DNA of 64,000 nucleotides from Dipylidium caninum (GCA_017562135.1 QEYB01000825.1:434001-498000), one strand, 5' to 3'. Shown: positions 36,480 to 49,559, counted from the stretch's first letter. Numbers and translations are program-made. The notes: generated from the sequence alone by a model not told the origin.

Positions 36480-38140
36480 ATGGGAAAGATTTTACACTAA
36501 ATGGATTTAAGCACTTCTGGAAGAGGTCAGGTCAAAACTTGTCAGTGGAACGACATTAGAGGCTGGAAAAATTCTGCCAGGCAAGTGAAAATACCGCACA
36601 GTTGCAAGGTTGAACTTCCGTGGACCGATTTCCATCACAGTCGGTGGATGCATTCAAAGGAAGGCGACCGTCCTCCTCCTCCTCCTCCTCCTCCTCATTC
36701 TGGATACGAGTGGGAGGAAAAACCCACTCAACCTGTGCCAAATTAACTGCTGCAGATGAAGGATTTCAAGGCACAGGCCATTCGAGCGTTTAAATGGGCC
36801 TCAGAGACGCGTGTCAAGTGGCTCATCACTGCATTTCTGGTGCTCAAGTGTCCCCAGAACAGTGTTTCATGTGGATCTGAGCTCGACGAAGGCGCAATCT
36901 AGCGTAGCCATGGTTGGGGAATATGGTCGGAGTGACAAAAAATGTGTTTCGGGGGTAAGAGGCGTTGATGAAGCCCCCGAGAACACCGCGCCGGTCTACT
37001 TGGTGCTATTTGCAACTACCGTGGCCATACACGCGTCCCTTTGACTGTTCGCTTGTCAGTGACAGCGTCATTGTCCTCCCCTCGGGTCTTTTCCCTCTTT
37101 CCTCAACCAAAATTGGTCCCGACACGCTCTGTCCACCTCGGTGAATGGCACACCGGAGGGAGATTGGAGGAGGCCACGATTCCTCCAAACAGTCTGTGGC
37201 GTGTGCACTTGATCATGTGGCATTTTCCGCCATCCAAATCGGAAAAGTCGTGCTTGTGCCCTCCATGCCCTTGGGAATATCGCCGACTTCCCGAGAAATC
37301 TGCCCGAATTTGGATAAAACGCCAGCGAAAAGGGGCCGAATGTTAGAAATGCGTGGCCAAACCACCGACCTCGGTGTCTGTGTCCCCCGACAGGGCAGAA
37401 GTGCCGCGGACTCGCTACCACCGTGTGGTGGTCTGTTGCCCTCGACTAGTCCGCCTTCGTGCAATGCGAGTCCCCTTTCTCCCTCCCCTTCCCCTTCCCC
37501 TTCCCCTTCCCCTTCGCCTTTCTCTTTCCAAATTCACTGACAAGATGGGAGTTGTGTGTGCGTGTGTTGTTGTTACCAGTCGGCGTGGGGGAGGAAATTG
37601 CAGTCTGAAGCGAACCAGTGAGGTGTGACGGATGTCATTGTGATTGGCGTGACAACACTTGCTGCGAGTGTCGTCGTGCCTGGAAGGCGTGGAGAGTTGA
37701 CAAGAGACAAGAGACGAGAGACGAAAGACGAAAGACGAGGGACGAGGGACGAGGGACGAGGGATGAGGCAGCGCGTCGCTGAGTGCTCTCCACCATGGAG
37801 AAAGTCGCTGACTGCCACTCCACAGTGGAAAGGACTGTCAGCGGATGAGATCGCTTTGAGTCGCACTGCGGACGGAATGGTGGACCTGCGAAGGACAGTC
37901 GCGTGCCGACTGTGTCTCCTCTTTGGTTAACTAGCCGAAAGTGAACATTATTTAGTCACTTTTGGCCTTGACTCTTGGCTCAAGGGCATCATCAGCGTGT
38001 GTGAACTGCCCCACCTGAATCAGGATATGCCGCCTCGTGTGCGATTGGCGCGGCCGAAGGAGAGACTAATTCCTCGGTGATGGAAGACAAGCCTTTGGCT
38101 GAATTGCCGCAAAGGAGAGGAGGGGGAGGAGGAGGAGGAC
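36480..38140 (-). repeat. Right arm of the large inverted repeat
   Basis: Reverse-complement copy of 24366-26050. It differs from the left arm by small indels and by expansion or contraction of its simple repeats: the CCCCTT hexamer array at 37483-37520 is longer and purer than the matching left-arm tract, while its CCT block at 36671-36696 is shorter than the left GGA tract. The outer edge falls in a GGA/CCT microsatellite in both arms; the inner edge fades out gradually. Confidence 0.9.
37483..37520. repeat. (CCCCTT)n hexamer array
   Basis: Five to six near-perfect hexamers. The reverse strand reads AAGGGG, so it has repeated G4 runs. Confidence 0.9.
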
Positions 38141-38903
38141 ATGACGGAGGAAAAGCAGAAGGAGAGCAAATTTGTCAACCTTGAAGACAATCGGCGGTAA
38201 CATTTCGGTGGAAACAAGTAGTGTAACAACATTGATGCTCTCAGGCTTCTTTCTTCACTTCTCTGCATTTTCTCGTGGATCATCTCGAAAAAGAGGGACA
38301 AGGCAGCGACTCCTTCCAGCTACTTTGACTTCAATTACAGAAGGTAGAGTTCCCCTCACACGAACTGCCCACTGTAGCAGCCGACGCAGAAGACATTTGT
38401 CAATCTCCTCCCAACCATTCACGGGAGTATTGTGACGTATCTCCGGTTGCCACTTGCTTGAAAGCGGAAAATTAAACAATGCTGTCGCAATATTTCTCCT
38501 CCTCCTCCTCCTCTTCCGAGTCTTTCCTCTCTCCGCAGTCCACGAGGCCCTGCGAGGCCCTGCCGAGCAGTCGCCGTTCCCCTCTCCGCGTCAGATTGCA
38601 CAATCAGAGGGGGGGGGGGGAGAAGGACATTTCCTGCCATTAACATTTGTAATTATCGCCATAGTAACCGTCTGATGGCCAAAATCCTCCTCCTCAACCG
38701 AGAGGACTCGCCCCACGGGATCGAGACACACACTCGTAGAAAATGCGGATTTGATTTACCCACGCAAAACCATCGCCTCCCCCACAATTGCTCCACATGT
38801 CTCGGTGTTGAGGAGGCGTGTTTAGGGACCGGTGGAGGAGTCTATTTCGGGCTCGATGGTGGCGCAGTGCTGAGGGGAGCAGGAGGACGGGGTTGGGAGG
38901 GGA

Positions 38904-38943
38904 GCGGGCTGGGCTGGGCTGGGCTGGGCGGGGCGGGGCGGGG
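38904..38943. repeat. (GGGCT)n to (GGGCG)n array
   Basis: At least seven runs of three or more G at 5-bp spacing on the plus strand; quadruplex-prone. The unit changes from GGGCT to GGGCG along the array. Confidence 0.9.
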
Positions 38944-40750
38944 AGAAGGCAATTTGTCATAAAATCTCAACGTGTGGCGAGATTAATCGTCCTCTCACTC
39001 TCGCAGTGTCCCCCTCCCCCCCTCCCTTCCCCCCTCCCCTCCCCTCCACCCTCCCCCTTCCCCTTACCCCTACCCCCCGACTCAGTCAATAGGAGGCTAA
39101 TAAATCTCACGACTGCGCATTATTTTGGGGAAATAATGTGGCGGGGATGGTGGCCGAGGTGGATTATCTTTTTCTCTTTCGAGTCTTTCGCCATGGCCAC
39201 GTTATGAAATGATTAAGGGGAAAGGTTTCATCGGATCGACAGTTGATAATTGATTTGGGCATATTTCGTGAAGAGGAAGCCCGTGTGAGATCTGACGACT
39301 ATTACTTGGACGGAGAATGAAAGAAGACGTCGCCGTCGTGTTGATGGATGCTGTGACTGTGACTTGAAGGCGCCACCTTTCGTCCTTCGACATTGACACG
39401 AGGAGGCTGTTGAGACGATGGCGCTGAAATTTCCTCGATCAGACATGGGTGGTGCACTTTTCCTCTCCAAGTCTCTTCATGCATGCTTGACAAGGTGGCA
39501 GTGACTGGTCGATTTTACCGGCAGCTCCGTTTGTCAAGGAAATTTAGGTAAGACGGTCTCATTGAGGCAATCCATCCGTAGAACTCACTCTTTCAAAGCG
39601 AGATCTGCAGAGTCTCCGAGCTGCTCGACTTCAAAGACGTCGTCTACATTGAAAGCCCTTTTCCGGGGAAAGAATTGCACCGATTTTGCCTTCAAAGTCC
39701 CTATGTTTCTCCACGGACGATTTAGAGCTTGGTTAAGTAAAGTTTGTAATTCCGTGATTCAACCAAACCCGCAAAAAGGGACGTTTTATTAAGAGGCCTC
39801 TTGCTGCACCCGCTCATGTCTACAACACCTTTCCTGCTGCCTGTCATGAATGATGCCACAGACAGGCAGCAGGACTTATTAATCGGCCGTCCAAGGCATG
39901 CGGGCGGGCAAGTGGGGCGTGGCGGGCGCTAAATAGACTGAGAAAGGTGCAATTTACAATTTAGAGTCCTCACAGAGTGTTTCCTCGTAATCCCATCAAC
40001 AATGCCGCGTACCGCCTCCATAATTCAACGGTTTAGTCGGGAAAAATGGATGCCCGAAATGGCAGACGACTTCGGGGCAGATGCGTAAATGACCGAGGGG
40101 GAGGAGTTGACCACCCCACCATCGTCCAAACACCTTTAGCCAGTGGATTGCCAGTTGGTCAGGGAGAATTGCGGCGGCTGTGCTGCACCTCCGCGTCTCT
40201 TAACAGACTGCCGAGGGCAAAATACTCTCGGCCTGTGCGGGAGCACCGGTGGTCGACTCGTGGGTGAGCTGCTTTCGGACCGTCTACTAAGCCAAAATTA
40301 GCCAAATGGTAGAAAATATTTGCAAATTAGACCGCCGTGACAAGTCCCTTTGTTACGACCTGACGACAATGCCAATAAGTAAAATATCTCCCGACACCGA
40401 AAACTCATTTGAACTCATAACTGCACGTCGCCTCGCAAGGTCGGTGTGGACTCTATTTGTCGAGATGACATACAAAAAATAATGCACCTCTGCGGTCAAA
40501 ACGGCCGCCTAAATGCATGCACTCGCCTGGGCATTTCACCAGAGGCCATAATTTGTGGGTCCCCACGCGACGTGACGCAGGTGGGCGATGCAGCACTGGG
40601 CGAATCATCCAAATGAAGGCTGGAAGAGCCTGCATGTCAAGTGTTCTCGCGGTGCAGACTCGTCCCGACCATCGCGCACTAATATCTTTTATAAGGGTTT
40701 TGTTAACCCACCCACCCTCCATGCGATGCGATCGTAAAGATGAATTAGAC

Positions 40751-40782
40751 GAGAGAGGGAGAGGGAGAGGGAGAGGGAGAGG
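40751..40782. repeat. (GAGAGG)n hexamer array
   Basis: Five consecutive GAGAGG units on the plus strand. Confidence 0.9.
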
Positions 40783-41179
40783 ACGGAGAAGAGGGACGAG
40801 AAGTGAGGAAGCGAGACAATTTATTACGCCTCGTTGACAGGAGAAAGTGAGGTGGCAAATTGGGATATTTGCGTGCTGGAAGACAATAATGGGGAGAAGG
40901 AGTTCCGAAGTAGCAGGCTTGTTGACTTATTGCTCGCCTTGTGGCCGAAGACTTCTGGCGAATACCAGCGAATGCGGTGACGAGGCGATCTTGGTGCAGT
41001 GCGCGATTTGCACTGATGGGACTGGCAACAAAATCATTGAGGATTTTTCACTTTCCTTTGTTTCGTTAACGTCTTTAAAGCATGTAAACTGCATTTTTGT
41101 TGTATTGTGAACTCTTGCATTCCACTTAGCAAACAAAATCCGTCGTTAAGTTGTGTAGTTTTGTTTTTTATCTCAATGT

Positions 41180-42200
41180 ACAAATGGAATAACACGACTT
41201 GTGTGTTCAGACCTATTTTGTCGCAATATTGCCACAAAGGCAAAGAATGCGCATCGCAAGCAAAGGAGAAGTTATTTCCCGCCGATGGGAGTGAAACCCC
41301 AAAGGAAGAAGGCAGTCGCGTCAACGTTGGTTGGCCGCACTTTGTTGTGGTGACTTTTCACTGAAAAGGGCTCGACGACCTGGTCGTCCGTCCAGCTGCA
41401 GTCGGTGAGGCGTCGACCACTCGAGGCGGTTGTCGCTTCAGCTCGTCGCAGCTCGAGACGCGATGCCGCAGAGAGGAGCTTCGTGTGTCGCAGACGTGCA
41501 TTGAAAGGGTCTGGCGCCACGTCAGGAAACTCCCTCTTTGGCTGCCGCCCTCACCGGCTCGAGGAAATTCATTTGGTGCAGCGCCTTCGCATCTGCCCGT
41601 CGTTGCATCTGAGACGCAACGAAGTTGATCCACTTGTGAGCAGGCGATTTGCTGGCGACGAGGAGGGGCGGAGAGTTTATAAGAGCAGCGTTGATCGGGC
41701 GAGATGTGGTGGGCGATGCGAGCTGAACCGGCCCAGACGAGGTCGAAAGCGCCGAGTCGCCAAAATGGAAAGTCTGCTGTCAGTTTGGCGGAGGGGGGGG
41801 GGGGGGGGGAAACTGCCACCAAACGACCAATTCAAGCGTGTTCGTCCAACAACTCGCCGACCTGAGCGATGCCAAAAGCGGCAAATCTTCGTAAGGAAGT
41901 CTTGTTTTTTTCCATCACGAAAATGCAAAACTCCACACAGACATCTTTGGACACTGAGCCAAAGTTACGGGATCCGAGTCGGCGTAATGCGTGGACACCT
42001 CCGCCATGAAGCCGTGGCTTTCGTTGTAGTAGACAGAACTCCTCAAGTGGTCCGCTTTGTACAAACGCTACCGAAGACGCCAAATCGCACTCTGTTCGGT
42101 TCTTCGACAGCAAAGATGAGAAATTCTATGGACGAGGCATTAGGGCACCACCTCAACGATGGATCTGATCGAATAAAGCTTCTCGGCAAAATACCCGGAA
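41180..42200 (+). pseudogene. Near-full-length mariner transposase relic
   Basis: Mariner landmarks occur in the right order but in shifting frames. HKGKECASQAKEK resembles the first helix-turn-helix; RARRPGRPS (near 41370) matches the GRPS linker; PHRLEEIHLVQRLRIC (from about 41546) matches the WVPHEL region; and RNEVDPLVSRRFAGDE (about 41615-41662) includes the GDE catalytic Asp. LLSVW follows before a poly-G run (41790-41811). FHHEN-like and then FFDSKDEKFYGRGI (42100-42141) match the C-terminal end, with a stop at 42166. An open frame of 355 codons at 41405-42472 covers part of this but leaves the true frame, so it is fortuitous. The element is dead. Confidence 0.83.
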
Positions 42201-43879
42201 TTCTTACGCTTACCTGCATTTCTCCTTCTCGACTTATTTGCCAACCTCGTATTTCCACACCGACCAAACGCGTGGACACGAAAGTCCTCTCCCCCTCAGC
42301 CCAACGAAATGGAATTAGTGGCAGGGAAGCAGTCAAATTATTCCCCCCAAGAAGACATTTTTCGCGGTTGAAGCAGCACAAGTGGGCGAGTCTCCGGCCT
42401 CGGAAGCGCCCTTCTAAGAGCACACGGAGGGCAGACGTTCATCTCCCTCCTCTCGTGCTTAACTCAGCGTGATGAGAAGACGGGAATTGAGCTTGTTGCA
42501 CAGTGAAAAGTGACTTGTGGGACAGACAGGTCAGGAGGCATTTCCCAGAAGGGCGAAAGGCCCACAGACGCCTAGCAGGAGTGGGAGAAGTGGGAGGAGC
42601 TCATCGTCCCGTTCGTGTGAAGTAGCTGATGATCATTCTGGCCGAAAGTAGCCTTCCACCTTAAGCTTTGTGTCCTCTCACCGCTGTTAGATTAAGAAAG
42701 GGCTTCTTGTCCTTCAGACTGTACGAAAACGAGAAGGAGAAGTGCTGGCCCTACTGGCCACGCATGCAGGGCGGGGAGAAAGGCGTCGGCGCGAACAGTA
42801 GACGAGAATCAAGCTTTATGTACTGTAAAAGCTGGGGAATTTCGGGCAAAGTTCAAAGGTACACGGACATTTTGGTCGGTCTTAGCACGGGACTTAGATC
42901 TTCACTGACTGAAAAGACGACGAGGAAAGTTGACAGACCTGGTCGGGTGATCCTCGACGAACTATTTTTCACACCTAAGGGAAGGCAAAAGTGGTAAAAG
43001 GTGGTAAATGGCAGTGACAAAGTTGGATGGCTCCATTTTTTCAACTCAGCCACTACTATGGACCACCGTTTCGTGTAATTTTTGCCTCCCACTGGGCCGT
43101 AACAAAGTCTGTTTTTATAAGTTGACTGTCTTTCCACTTGCCTTTATTGCGTATGGGGAGACGGTCTGAGTTCGGAGAGGAAATGGAGGCGGACAATTTA
43201 ATTCGCCTCCTCGAAATTACCATTCTCACCCAGAAAGGTTGAAGGGAAACTCCGGAAAAGCGTCAGATGTAATGGAACACTTTACCGCCAATGTAGGAGG
43301 GCAAAGCATCATACGAAAAAAGGCGGATTGCGTTTACGATTACTGCAGAAGGCGTAAAAGTGGTATAAACCTTCATCTGTTAAAGGGATTTTTGCCAAGA
43401 TAATAGTCGAAAAGCCTTTGTGGAGGTTTGTGGGCCTCTCACAATAACCACGTCTCCGAGGAGGTGAAAGAGCGCATCGCCAAAGTGTCAGTTTTGTGGG
43501 CGTCGGACAGAGGCATGCGAAACCGGCTGAAATGGTGGGAAGTTGAATGACCTTTGACAGTGTGAAGGGAGGCTGGAGGGAGAGTGAAGGCTGCGTAGGT
43601 GGCGGATAACTGCGTTATTCATCCTCTGACAGAAGAAATTCTAACGTTTTTGGCTGCCACATTCTGTACGGTGGAACATTTCTTGCCCACCTTGCTCCAC
43701 ACTCTGAGGTTGGATGCTATGGCGTGGGTGTTTTTATTGCTCAGTCTATGTTAACCTCCTAGTGAGAGAAATAAACTGTCATGTTCACTCGATATTTTTA
43801 TTTACAAATTTAGGAGATATTCTTCTTACTTAGGTCGTAATTTTTCGTGTTGTGATGTACCTTTTCTATTATTTTTCAC
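42201..43879. other. Stretch between mariner relics, no gene seen
   Basis: No recognisable domain in frames up to about 110 codons (for example 42668-42997). Becomes AT-rich towards 43.8 kb. Confidence 0.45.
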
Positions 43880-44400
43880 CCGAAATCGTCGTTTTGACAA
43901 TTTGGGTGTCGGCAAGGAGCCTCGGGGAGGACGGCCACCGGTCTCTGTCGACAGCGAGGAGGAAGTGAAGTCGACCACCGTGGAATCCCATCCACACATC
44001 GGACTATTCGTGGACTACAAAGGAACTGGCCAGGCGACTGTGGCAGCGTCACAACATCTGCCATGGATAAGTGAGAAAGGGAAAAAGTGGACTGACGCAG
44101 GTGGAGATGATCGAGTGAACCGCGGTGCTGCTTCCTTCGCACTTCAGAATTGGCGTCGTTTCTACACCAAATCATCGCTCGTCATGGAAAGTGGATTTTA
44201 TGGGACAGTCGAAGACGATCAAATAACAAGTGGGTAGATAAGAATTCAAACGCGGGACACCGCCCCAGACCGGAGTTTCTATACGGTGAAATGTCTGAGG
44301 AGGGATCGTCCATCATTCTCCCCTTCCTGCAACCACCAAGCGGAACGAGGCGATTGCTCTTGCAAATTACATTCAACACCCATTTCATGGTTTCCATCCG
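43880..44400 (+). pseudogene. Mariner transposase relic, central part
   Basis: One frame gives EPRGGRPPVSVDSEEE (the GRPS linker), then TTVESHPHIGLF and ATVAASQHLPWISEKGKKW where the second helix-turn-helix and KLGKWVPHEL should be, then DDRVNRGAASFALQNWRRF. A second frame from 44150 continues with FLHQIIARHGKWILWDSRRR and KWVDKN, matching FLHRIVTGDEKWILYDNRRR. The catalytic GDE is replaced by RHG. A frameshift lies near 44150. The C-terminal domain is not recognisable. The linker closely resembles that of the relic at 49560-49860. Confidence 0.75.
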
Positions 44401-47400
44401 CAGTTATCCACGCCAAGAACCATTGTCAAGTGACGAGGCGGACGTACTTCTTCGCGTCAAACGTCTACTATGCTCAGCATACCTTTCAAACGAATGTCAC
44501 TGCCAACGCATAATTTGACATGCGTGGGTAGCTGGGCGTAGGCGTTCGAATGACCGAGCGGGGAAGTGGATCGTCGCCGCCATCTAAAACAAACTAGGAC
44601 GAATGATTGGGTACAGAGAGCTTACAAAAAGGGCCAAGGCGAGGACATAAAGTTCACGATCAGGTTAATATTTGCAAGGCATTTTGCAAAGGAGTGCACA
44701 GTGAGGAAGGCAAAGGCTGGGCAGATTTGCCCGGTAGGAGGGAACACGTCTTAATACCGCCCCGTCAAGGCTTGGAGACCGCATACACGTGGACTGTTCG
44801 CTCGGCCGGCGTGAGGACTCGTGCAGCGACTTGACGACCATCCTCACCACAGTTGGAATGACCTGATTGCCCAGGCTCTTGGCCGTGGGGAAAGGGGAAA
44901 AGTGTCCCACCACCACTCGTGTTCGCCTTGACGGGTTAAGATAATCATTTGGAAATAGGAAATCATCACATTCCTTTGACTACACGAAAGTTAGCACGGA
45001 GATCACTGGAATTGTAGAGGAGGGAAGAGTTTAAATTTAAAATTTTTACAGTTTATCTCTATCGCGAGGTGCGAAGACGATGAGGAGGAAGGAGACGGGC
45101 GGGACTCCCGTCTTCTATCTTCCTTTAGTGTTGTTGTTTTGTTTTGCCTTTTTTTTCTTCAGTTTCGAAGACTGCAAGGTGAAAGGCCCCGTTGAGACTG
45201 TGAGGCAGCAACAACGCCAGAAAGGAAAAGGGGGAGAAGAGGAAAAAGAGTCAAAAGGCTCAGACAACAAAAGTCAACCAACAGTTTTGACAAAACCGGC
45301 AATTTCGGAAGTGTAGCCCCCCTTAAGGAGTGGAGATGATTTGCGAAGTTGGCGAATTGACTCGAATACTGTCTACATTTTGGAGAGATTATGGCCAAAA
45401 AAACATAAGTCATTTTCACCCCTTCCCCAACGCTTGATTATGCGTATGAAAAGCAAAGACTGCAAATAGGAAAGGGGAGAAAGAGTTAGCCGAAGGGGAG
45501 CTGGTGAAATGTGACGCAGGTAGCGTCGGAGTCGGGGAGACAAGACACCAAAGGGGATGCAGTTTGGCCCCACAAGAAACGGTACAAGTGAACAATGGGG
45601 AGTAGAAAGGGGAGTTGCATCCTCCTGTCCCCAAAAGTGGCGCTTCTGTGTGTGAAACGTAAACTCGATCTGCCAGCCTGAGCCGCCACCGGGGAGCTCG
45701 CCGTCGGGACAGTGTCATTTCCGCCAGGCGACATTGAAAGTTGCCATCTGAGGCGTAGCGAAATTAAACGCTACACTGTCCTGACTGCTGAGCCCGGGGG
45801 GAGGGAGAAGCGCCCACTCATGTTGGCCGGAAATGGCTTAAGTTACGCCCAGTTTTTGGGTTTGCACATGGTAAAGGCGAGGCGGTATCCAGTTGGATTA
45901 AATAACACGGTCTCTTCACAGATTTGTGGAAAAATCCCGGTTAATTTACTTAAAAATAAATTGAAGCAGCATCTTGCGAAGGAGTAGACTTCGGTCTGCC
46001 AAGGAGGCTCAGTGAGTGAGGATGGACGCCTAAGGTTTGTCTTACTCTCCGATTATTTTTACAAAGGCTGAAAGAGTTTTCTCTTCTGCAGCGGACATCT
46101 CGTAGCCAGTTGGGAGAACAAGAGTCCACTTCCCCCAAAATAACTCCATTGTTATTAAGTAAAGAAAAAACAAAAACAAAAACGGAATTTGGAGTTGTTC
46201 AAAAAGCACGCAGGTGAATGAACTTTGGGGTTGTTTTCGGGACAACTAAAGCACCAACCAATGAAATCACTCGAACACCTCAATGGGGATTCAAAAATTG
46301 GGTGCATTTAAAAAAGACGTCATATGCAGTTCAGAATTCTTCTGAATGAAAAACAAAACAACACTGCCAGGGTAATAATCACTACGGTTATTCCAGAGGC
46401 GATTTTTTGGCCCATTCGAGGCCGCTCTTCACCGAATGGACATGGTAGATGTTGGGAGAGCGGAAAAATGTCTGAGAGAAGAGATTTACCGGACTTGAGG
46501 AACACGAAAGTGGACCAGAATGTATGCTTATTCCTCCGTGGAGGAAAGGCGTTACGAGATGGAAGATTTTGCAGAAATTTGAGGCAGAAGCGTTAGTTCC
46601 TGGGAGAAGGCAGACGAAACTGAGACAACTTGCTGACCCTGGATCGTTCCTCTTGGATTCTCCTTCAGTCTCGAGGACATGGAAGGCCCAAGAAATCTCA
46701 GCGTGTGGACTACCAACGGCCAAAACGGAGAGAATGAGGCAAAAAGAGGAGAGATTTCATGCTCACTTCTCTTCTCCCTTTACAACTTTCAGTGAACTTA
46801 ACTGTTTTCCTGTAAAAGTAAAGTCCCCTTTTTGATTACGGACAAAAACAGCGAAGGACGGTACATTGTTGCTTGGGAAAAAGTTGCAAAATACCTCTCC
46901 CTAGGGACGGGCGAAAGCTCCAAAACCAAACCGCCGGGGGGAGATGATATCGTGCTTCGGTGGCCAAAACTCAAGCTTGCTGACGCTTCTTGGCAAAGAA
47001 GTGGCATGAAAGCATGCCAAAATGCCTACGTAGGATTTTTGCCTTCTACAATGTCCTATTCGGGCGAATTGAAACCAGAACGCCCCTTTCTCGAGCCGAG
47101 AGTACCCACAGTCTACGCAGCCGCGTCTTTGAAGTGCCCTCGTTGCGTGGAAGTTGGGTCCACGGCTTCTGGAATATGTTGGAAGGAGAAGGGCTGGCAG
47201 AGGACCATTGTAAGCCCGGACCGCCTTCGTTCTTGCCGCTTTTGACGTAGACGCTGGCATGTACCGCCACTGGTTTGCCAAATATATCGCCCCGAATGAG
47301 GAATGTTGAAGGACTCGCAGTTTGCACTTGCCAGGTCGCCTGTCCTGTATGTCGGCGGAACGAGGGGGTGAAGTCGCAGAAAACACCTCTGGTATGCCAC

Positions 47401-47559
47401 CGAGGGAGATATTAAACGCTGACATTAACAAAGGGTGTTGGCTGCGAGGCGGTGGATTAATGTCCCGAGGTCTATGCCCCATCCAAGGCGACACACGAAG
47501 GGAGTAAATGAATGCTGGAATGATGGGGAGGATTTAACTCGTCGCCCGATACAATTTGA
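44401..47559. other. Gene-free stretch
   Basis: The longest frame is 46901-47494 on the minus strand (197 codons), without recognised motifs and overlapped by open frames on the other strand. A frame at 45080-45316 has one hydrophobic stretch followed by a Lys/Glu-rich tail but no support as a gene. Confidence 0.45.
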
Positions 47560-48000
47560 GTGGTTGTAGAGTGAAGTCGTGCTTAGAGTGTCGTCGTAAC
47601 CAAGGAATTCATCCGCTGTTTCTACTATTTGTTCTCCTTAACGGTCGCAGTGAAAAGCTCCGGGGTCTGGAACGCCGTCGACCTGTCGACGGAGCGAAGG
47701 CACCACAGCTTCAGGGCCACCTGAAGGAGATTCTTCTTTGTCCGCCGGTCGATCATCAGCTCTTCTCCGCGGAAACCGACGCCGAGTATCCCTTGACGAC
47801 AGTCAAGACAAAGAGGACGTGGCGAGAAAAACTCATTTTGCTCTGATCAAGAGGATCAAGGTTCACTGCGAGTTAAGACCAACATTTGCGCAGACGATTT
47901 TTGCTGACGCCTCCTTCGTCCACGTCTTCGTCAGCCCGGTCGTGGACTTTCGGCACAAATGGTGGTGGAGAGGAGCAAAAGTGGGCGCGGGACTCGCCTA
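47560..48000 (+). pseudogene. Probable mariner transposase relic, catalytic part
   Basis: The frame at 47556 has CRRNQGIHPLFLLFVLLNG (compare RNxxxPFLxxIVTGDEKW), then RRRPVDGAKAPQLQGHLKEILLC (compare RRQWVDxGEAPQxxPKxxLHPKKxLLC). A second frame gives ALIKRIKVHCELRPTFAQTIF, which resembles VNRKxVxxHxDNARPHxAxxT. Order and spacing fit a mariner catalytic domain with frameshifts and lost acidic residues. Weaker than the other relics. Confidence 0.52.
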
Positions 48001-49559
48001 CTCGTGCCATCTTTCGAATTGTCCCTGGTAATAATCGCGTTCACCGACCTCCTCGCTCCTTCTCGTTCGAGCGGAGAGGCGGTAAGAATGAAATTAATAA
48101 AAATACACGAAGACATTTCGGTTGGAGAGAAAGCGAGAGGGAGAGATCGAGGCAGCGGCGAAGTAGTAACTTTAACTCTTGAAGACAGCCAACTTTCCCA
48201 TGAAGTCTGTCACCCTCGACGTCAAGCCTCGGACATTCAATGACATCCAACATTTTCTATTTTCTTTATCCGGAATTCTGTCGTACGTCTGTCTCTCAGC
48301 TGTTAGACCTCGGAATCCACCTCCTCCCTCCGTGGCCCTCGCCGTTTTACACCGTCAATTTTCTCCCGAGATCTTTCTTCACCTCTCAACAGCGCGGTCT
48401 AATTGGCTCAGTCTTAGAAAAGAAAAAAAAACTCTAGAATGAAGATGAAAATACACCCGCCTTGGCTAGATTGGCTGCCACCTGCCCAACTCGCTTCGCC
48501 TCCCAGATCGCCTCAGCCTCAACTCACCGCGAGGGAAGCATTGTTACACTCTCAGCGAAAGGGTGGTAAAACCGCCTCTCCTCACCCGTTAGTCCGCATC
48601 AAAGTGTCGCGGGTGGAGGCGGGGAGGGGGCGGCGGCGGGGCGGAGGAGGTAAGTAAGGGGACAGCGGAGGACACTGTTAATAATTAAGTCGACCAGGAA
48701 GCGATTATACTTGGGCAGAACACCGACTGAGGTTGAGTTAAATATTTCATCACAAGTTCCCGGGCAATAATCTTCGCTCCATTTGCCGGAGGGAGATGCA
48801 AAAGGAGGCAGAGGATAAGGCGGGTTCTGACAGTGGTGTCGCAGTCCCGCACTCTTAGAAGTGGAACCGACTCGTCCGAGTTCTCCCCTTACAATGCGAG
48901 AAATGGGTATTTACAGCGAGGGCGTTCAGCCCCCGCGTTATTCTACCACCTCGGCATAATATCCACTTTCCAGGGGACCGGGAGGTAAATTTTGGTTGGA
49001 GTCGCAAGAGTAACTCATTTTTTATGTGGCCACGTTGGAATTACCGACGGAGACACGTTAATTCCACGTTTGTGGACAGTCCAGGGTTCCCCCCACGGGG
49101 CTGAATGCTGCCCCTCGGAGGGCGGGAGGGACGAAGCTGAGGCCCCGTTGAGCACTGAGGGGCAACAAAATTACTTTGCGAGATGGAAATATGTAATTCA
49201 CTCGACTTTAATTCCCTCTTATCACCCTCGAAGGCCAAGTAAAATCTAACAGTTTAGCGATTTCCTTTAGGGTTGGAAACTATTAAATGTGTGCTTAATT
49301 TAAATTGCGCAATATTTGACATTATTTGCTATTACAAGGCCAAATAATTCCCACTTTCTTTCCAGATTCTGTGCTATAGAGTTTGTAAACCATTCGGAAT
49401 CTCTTGTAATAGCATTATGGTTTGCCAATTTACTTCCTTCATCTTAAAAAATTCGTAATTGTTTCGAAATATTGGGTGAATAGGGGAGATGTTAGGTAGT
49501 AATTTTGCGCCCTGCCAACTGAGCAATGTAGGCTGTTCTTTTTTAATTCTTATTTTACT
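48001..49559. other. No gene seen
   Basis: Only short frames. A purine/GGCGG-rich patch lies near 48610-48650. Turns AT-rich after 49250. Confidence 0.45.

Larger units (their letters stand above)
38141..41150. other. Gene-free stretch with simple repeats
   Basis: Contains a G12 run near 38610, (GGGCT)/(GGGCG) pentamers at 38904-38943, a C-rich block at 39005-39080 and a (GAGAGG)n hexamer array at 40751-40782. No frame shows a recognisable domain. Confidence 0.5.

Noticed and set aside
46901..47494. 197-codon minus-strand frame
   Set aside because: Overlapped by several open frames on both strands and lacking any motif.
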